Of a stretch of DNA of 7,231 nucleotides, positions 4,079 through 7,231 are shown in pieces. Position 1 is the first letter of the stretch. Every line of letters begins with the position of its first letter. The DNA is from Bryobacterales bacterium. Its GTDB lineage: Bacteria > Acidobacteriota > Terriglobia > Bryobacterales > Bryobacteraceae. The position numbers and the translations under genes were made by a program. The notes beneath the pieces are model-generated. The model had not been told where the DNA came from. It saw only the letters and a list, made by a program, of their open reading frames with translations, and did not search any database. The stretch is taken from contig PMEV01000090.1 of NCBI GenBank assembly GCA_003154855.1, forward strand, positions 2,815 through 10,045, given 5' to 3'.

Positions 4079-5395
4079 ATGTCAGAGCCCGAGGGCTTGC
4101 CCACCGTGGTCATTGTGGGCCGGCCGAATGTAGGCAAATCCACGCTGTTCAACGCGCTGGTCGGCCAGCGCCGCGCCATTGTCGGCGATGAGCCGGGCAT
4201 TACGCGCGACCGCATACACGGCCTGGCCGAACACCGCGGCCGCCCCTTTCACGTGATCGACACCGGCGGCATCGTCACCCGGGACTCGGAGCACATTCCC
4301 GTCCAGGTGCTCAAGCAGGCGCGGGTGGCCCTGGACGAGGCGACCCACATCATCTTCCTGATCGATGGCCGCACCGAAATCACCGGCGCCGACCGCGATC
4401 TGGCCCAGTTGCTGCGTCAGTTGGGCAAGCCGGTCACCCTGGCGGTCAACAAGATCGACGCCACGGCCCGGGAAGGGCTGGCGCACGAGTTCTACACGCT
4501 GGGCTTCAGCGATCAGTTCTCGATATCCTCCGAGCACCGCCTGGGGCTCGAGGACCTCCTCGATCACGTGACCGAGGGGTTCGCCCAGGCAGCGCCCGCC
4601 GAGGACGCGCCGCGCCAGACGACCATCAAGGTGGCGATCATCGGCCGGCCGAACGTGGGCAAATCCACTCTTCTAAACGCTCTGGTTGGGGAGGAGCGCG
4701 CCATCGTCTCTTCCGTGGCCGGCACCACGCGCGACGCCGTGGACGCGAGTTGCGAGATCGGCGGCGTCCGCTACGTGTTTGTGGATACCGCGGGCATCCG
4801 GCGCAAGGGCAAAACCAAGCTGATGGCCGAAAAGCTGAGCGTGGTCATGGCGCGCCGGCATATCCGCATGGCCCACGTGGTCCTGCTGGTGATGGATGCC
4901 ACCGAAGGCGTGCTCGGCGCCGACGCCACCATCGCCGGCTACGCGCACGAAGAAGGCCGCGGCCTGATCCTCTGCGTGAACAAGTGGGACGCCAGCCCCA
5001 CCCAGGACCGGAAGGCGTTCCTGGAACGCATCCACGATGAGTTGAAGTTCCTGGATTACGCCCCGGCGGTATTCATCTCCGCGAAGACCGGCGCGGGCAT
5101 CCAGGATCTCTTCCCGCGCGTCCGCGAGGTTTACGAATCCGCCTCGCAGAGGGTTCCGACCGGAGAGTTGAACCGCTTCGTCGAGACTCTAAAGGACGAG
5201 CACCATCCGCGCATCCTATACATCACGCAAGGGTCTATCCGCCCGCCGACCTTCGTGCTGTTCACCGATCGCCCGGGAGAGCTGCATTTCTCGAAGGAGC
5301 GCTTCCTGATCAATCAGATTCGCCGGCGCTTCGGTTTCAAGGGCGCTCCCATCGTCATCAAGACCAAGGCCAAGAAGCCGCGCCGGAAGCGCTAA
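4079..5395 (+). CDS. der: Ribosome biogenesis GTPase Der (EngA)
   Basis: A 438-residue protein with the two tandem GTPase domains unique to Der, which helps assemble the 50S subunit. In domain 1 the P-loop is 'GRPNVGKST' (14-22), the G3 is 'DTGG' (61-64) and the G4 is 'NKID' (124-127). In domain 2 the P-loop is again 'GRPNVGKST' (189-197), the G3 is 'DTAG' (236-239) and the G4 is 'NKWD' (301-304). A KH-like RNA-binding domain follows from about 350, and the protein ends in a basic tail 'KTKAKKPRRKR'. All key residues are present and the length is normal. The ATG at 4079 gives a short leader of eight residues before the first beta strand, and no earlier in-frame start is better placed. The 3' end overlaps the permease gene tail to tail by four bases. 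Confidence 0.97.
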   Translation: MSEPEGLPTVVIVGRPNVGKSTLFNALVGQRRAIVGDEPGITRDRIHGLAEHRGRPFHVIDTGGIVTRDSEHIPVQVLKQARVALDEATHIIFLIDGRTEITGADRDLAQLLRQLGKPVTLAVNKIDATAREGLAHEFYTLGFSDQFSISSEHRLGLEDLLDHVTEGFAQAAPAEDAPRQTTIKVAIIGRPNVGKSTLLNALVGEERAIVSSVAGTTRDAVDASCEIGGVRYVFVDTAGIRRKGKTKLMAEKLSVVMARRHIRMAHVVLLVMDATEGVLGADATIAGYAHEEGRGLILCVNKWDASPTQDRKAFLERIHDELKFLDYAPAVFISAKTGAGIQDLFPRVREVYESASQRVPTGELNRFVETLKDEHHPRILYITQGSIRPPTFVLFTDRPGELHFSKERFLINQIRRRFGFKGAPIVIKTKAKKPRRKR

Positions 5396-6711
5396 GCCCG
5401 GACGACAGACACGGTTTTCGGTTCCAGCCCAGCTTTGGCCAGCAGCAGGTAGACCACGAAACCGATGAGGTAGCTGTAGACCACCGCGGGCTGCGCGCAG
5501 TTCTTCAGCTCCGCGGAGACCGGCAGGAACGAGACGATCCCCACCACGAAACCCAGCGCCCAGGCGATGTAGCCGGCCCAGTTGATTCCCTGGCGCGGCC
5601 CGGCCCAGCGCTTTCCGCTCAGCAGGTAATCGGCGGTCATGGCGCCGCAGATCGGCCCGAAGGATGCGCCCACGATGGTGAACACGCCGACCAGGTCGCC
5701 AGCCGCACCGGTGGCCGCCAGGACGATCGCGATCGCGGCGCCCACCATGGTGCTGGCCATGCGCGGGATGCCGGGGAGCATGGTCGAGAAGCTGTTGCCC
5801 GCGATGAAGGCGCAAAAGCAGGCCGGAGCGATGGATGCAATCGCGAACAGGAAGAACATCGCGGTCGACAAGAACCCGCCGATCACCGCAATCACCGAAC
5901 CGTAGGTGGTCCCCGTGAAGGCCGGGTCGAGGCCGTGCGCGCCGGCCACGGACATCAGCGGCAACCCGCCCGCGAAGAGGATCGCCGCCGTGATGCCGAT
6001 CACGCCGCCGAGACGGACGTCCTTTTCGTGACGGCTATTCATGCCGAAATCCGCGCCCGCCGCTCCCGCGGTCGCGAAAAAGCCAATCACGTTCTGTAGG
6101 ATCAGAGCGAAGGCCAGGTAGGGGTGCGGCTCCACGACCTTGTAGAGCGTCACGCCGCCACTGGTCCTGAGGAACACCACTAGAACCATCAGGAGCGCGA
6201 TCAGGTTGAGGTACAGGGAGACCTTGGCGACGTACTGGATTCCCTTCACCCCGATGTAGGCCGTGGCCAGGCCCCACACCACGGCGATGATCGTGAAGGG
6301 CAGCGAACCCGCTGCGGCTTTGGAGCCCAGCCCGCTCAAGATGAAGGTCGTCGACACCCACGCGTTCACCGCAAACCAGCCGATTTGCAACAGGCCCATG
6401 AGCAGGCCCGGCATCAGGTACCCGCCCGTGGCGCCGAAGGTGGAGCTTCCCACCACGTAAAGTGGATAGCCGGTCTTCATGCCCAACATGGCCGGCGCGT
6501 AGTAGTAGAGGAAATAGCAGAGCACGCCCGCCACCGCCAGGGCGGCCAGGCAGACGGCCACCCCGCCCGCGCTGAGCGTCCTGGTGGCGATCTCCTGATA
6601 GAACACCACCCACAGGAAGATGCCCGCGTAGCTGGGCGCGGTATTGACGTACCACGGCGCACGGTTGGACCGGGCGTTGGGAACTGCTTTGGAGATATAG
6701 TCGGGCAACAT
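5392..6711 (-). CDS. NCS1-family nucleobase permease, cytosine permease (CodB)-like
   Basis: A 439-residue, strongly hydrophobic protein with roughly twelve membrane segments, the first at about 25-40 and the last at about 408-425. Its length is close to that of CodB. 'NRAPWYVNTAPSYAGIFLW' (16-34) before and into the first helix, and 'GADFGMNSRHEKDVRLGG' (219-236) after the sixth, fit the NCS1 nucleobase:cation symporter family. Members import cytosine, hydantoins, purines or thiamin precursors with H+ or Na+. The exact substrate cannot be read from the sequence, and no deaminase or hydantoinase gene is visible. The start at 6711 has AAGGAG five bases upstream. It lies 58 bases downstream of the DUF302-like gene on the same strand and overlaps der by four bases at the 3' end. 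Confidence 0.85.
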   Translation of the reverse strand: MLPDYISKAVPNARSNRAPWYVNTAPSYAGIFLWVVFYQEIATRTLSAGGVAVCLAALAVAGVLCYFLYYYAPAMLGMKTGYPLYVVGSSTFGATGGYLMPGLLMGLLQIGWFAVNAWVSTTFILSGLGSKAAAGSLPFTIIAVVWGLATAYIGVKGIQYVAKVSLYLNLIALLMVLVVFLRTSGGVTLYKVVEPHPYLAFALILQNVIGFFATAGAAGADFGMNSRHEKDVRLGGVIGITAAILFAGGLPLMSVAGAHGLDPAFTGTTYGSVIAVIGGFLSTAMFFLFAIASIAPACFCAFIAGNSFSTMLPGIPRMASTMVGAAIAIVLAATGAAGDLVGVFTIVGASFGPICGAMTADYLLSGKRWAGPRQGINWAGYIAWALGFVVGIVSFLPVSAELKNCAQPAVVYSYLIGFVVYLLLAKAGLEPKTVSVVRA

Positions 6712-6742
6712 GGCGGCTCCTTAAAGTAGGCGAGAGCCGTCC

Positions 6743-6772
6743 AGTTTACCAGAATCGCGTCTAGAGGCGTCA
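6743..6772 (-). promoter_or_regulatory. Possible promoter of the permease gene
   Basis: On the minus strand TGACGC (6772-6767), 18 bases, then TAAACT (6748-6743) preceded by TGG, an extended -10. Transcription would start near 6736, giving a leader of about 25 bases that includes AAGGAG. The boxes match the consensus only moderately, and the permease could equally be read from the upstream gene. Confidence 0.35.
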
Positions 6773-7231
6773 GCCCCCTGGGGAGTCGTGCTCGCCGGTG
6801 CCCGCCACGTCTTCCAGTTTCGAGCCGCGGCAGTCGATGCGCTGCGGAATCGAACCGCGCACGTTCATCTGGTCTTCGGTGGCGCCCAGGCCTCCCAGGT
6901 GCTTGCCCGCGGCGACTAACTCGGTGGCGGCAGCGGCCTCGGCCGCGTCCTCCATGATTCGCAGGAGCAGCGCTTCGAGCGGCGTGGCCAGCGGCGCGAG
7001 GTCCGGCCGGTCCAGCATCCGGCAGAACTCGAGCGGCGATACGCTGGCCAGCGTGACTCGTCCCGCCACCGAGTACGCGGCGATCCGGCAGGGCAGGAAA
7101 GCGGACACGCGGATGTCAGCGACCAGCAGCGCCCCGTAGAGTTCCGGGCTGCAGATGCCGAAGACGATGGCGTCGTCGCCGCCCGCGGGAACGTGCTGCC
7201 CGACGTAACCCACCATCAGGACGCTGGCCCC
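6770..7231 (-). CDS. DUF302-like protein, C-terminal part (5' end outside window)
   Basis: The frame is open to the right edge (153 visible residues). An ATG at 7216 exists but has no Shine-Dalgarno, so the true start is probably outside the window. Visible residues 21-66 read like the core of DUF302: 'AIVFGICSPELYGALL', then 'AFLPCRIAAYSVAGRVTLAS' and a Pro. This matches the '(F)G.P......L......LPcRv.vye..G.v.l....P' pattern of the family, recognised by eye. The function of the family is not established. After a helix ending in 'RIMEDAAEAAAA' comes a tail of about 50 polar, Gly-rich residues with 'DCRGSKLEDVAGTGEHDSPGG' (in parts: 'DCRGSKLEDVA', 'GTGEHDSPGG'), beyond the usual DUF302 domain. 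It lies upstream of the permease on the same strand and may share its transcript. Confidence 0.65.
   Translation of the reverse strand, partial: GASVLMVGYVGQHVPAGGDDAIVFGICSPELYGALLVADIRVSAFLPCRIAAYSVAGRVTLASVSPLEFCRMLDRPDLAPLATPLEALLLRIMEDAAEAAAATELVAAGKHLGGLGATEDQMNVRGSIPQRIDCRGSKLEDVAGTGEHDSPGG

Noticed and set aside
4082..4567. Minus-strand open frame antisense to der
   Set aside because: It mirrors the conserved GTPase motifs of der in another frame and has no features of its own.
6035..6655. Minus-strand open frame of 206 codons in another frame within the permease
   Set aside because: Arg/Gly/His-rich shadow. The overlapping permease frame has clear membrane helices and NCS1 motifs.
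6774..6783. CCCCCTGGGG palindrome as a terminator
   Set aside because: It has almost no loop, lies inside the end of the DUF302-like coding sequence, and is not followed by a T-run.
1..7231. CRISPR array, tRNA, rRNA, insertion sequence or integrase
   Set aside because: No regularly spaced repeats, cloverleaf-like sequence, rRNA-like stretch, transposase motifs or terminal inverted repeats were seen on either strand.

Overview
This is a dense, high-GC bacterial chromosomal window, with ten protein-coding genes (two cut by the edges) and no intergenic stretch longer than about 105 bases. I see no rRNA, tRNA, CRISPR array, transposase or integrase. Gene content and protein style (an 'MAYVIAEPC'-type ferredoxin, an ECF sigma/zinc-finger anti-sigma pair, a small membrane protein with an 'RERMAALEKGL' motif) suggest an acidobacterium of the Solibacter/Bryobacterales kind. 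That assignment is inference from family resemblance, not a database result.

Layout from the left: the C-terminal end of a DinG-type helicase (+) overlaps queD (+), a 6-carboxytetrahydropterin synthase of queuosine/7-deazaguanine biosynthesis. Facing them on the minus strand are a small protein resembling phage virion-associated beta proteins and, upstream of it, a seven-iron-type ferredoxin. Divergent from the ferredoxin is galU (+), UTP-glucose-1-phosphate uridylyltransferase. Its last codons overlap the end of a minus-strand ECF sigma factor/membrane anti-sigma operon. Divergent from the sigma gene is a small three-helix membrane protein (DUF6249-like, +). A strong GC hairpin follows it, then der (+), the tandem GTPase of ribosome assembly. 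der overlaps the end of an NCS1/CodB-like nucleobase permease (-), which lies downstream of a partial DUF302-like gene (-).

The most interesting signal is the 98-base gap between the sigma gene and the small membrane protein gene. On both strands it carries the same two-part promoter signature, TGAAAC followed 16-17 bases later by GAGTCT, arranged symmetrically around a 25-base near-perfect dyad. I read this as a bidirectional promoter recognised by the locally encoded ECF sigma factor. That would make sigma factor, anti-sigma and divergent membrane protein one small self-controlled envelope-signalling unit.

Two architectural themes recur. First, galU, der and the sigma gene have a -10-like element only 6-8 bases before the start codon and no well-placed Shine-Dalgarno, suggesting leaderless transcripts, while their neighbours have clear Shine-Dalgarno sequences. 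Second, all three convergent gene pairs meet with a 1-base gap or overlap by 4-6 bases, leaving no space for a terminator between them.
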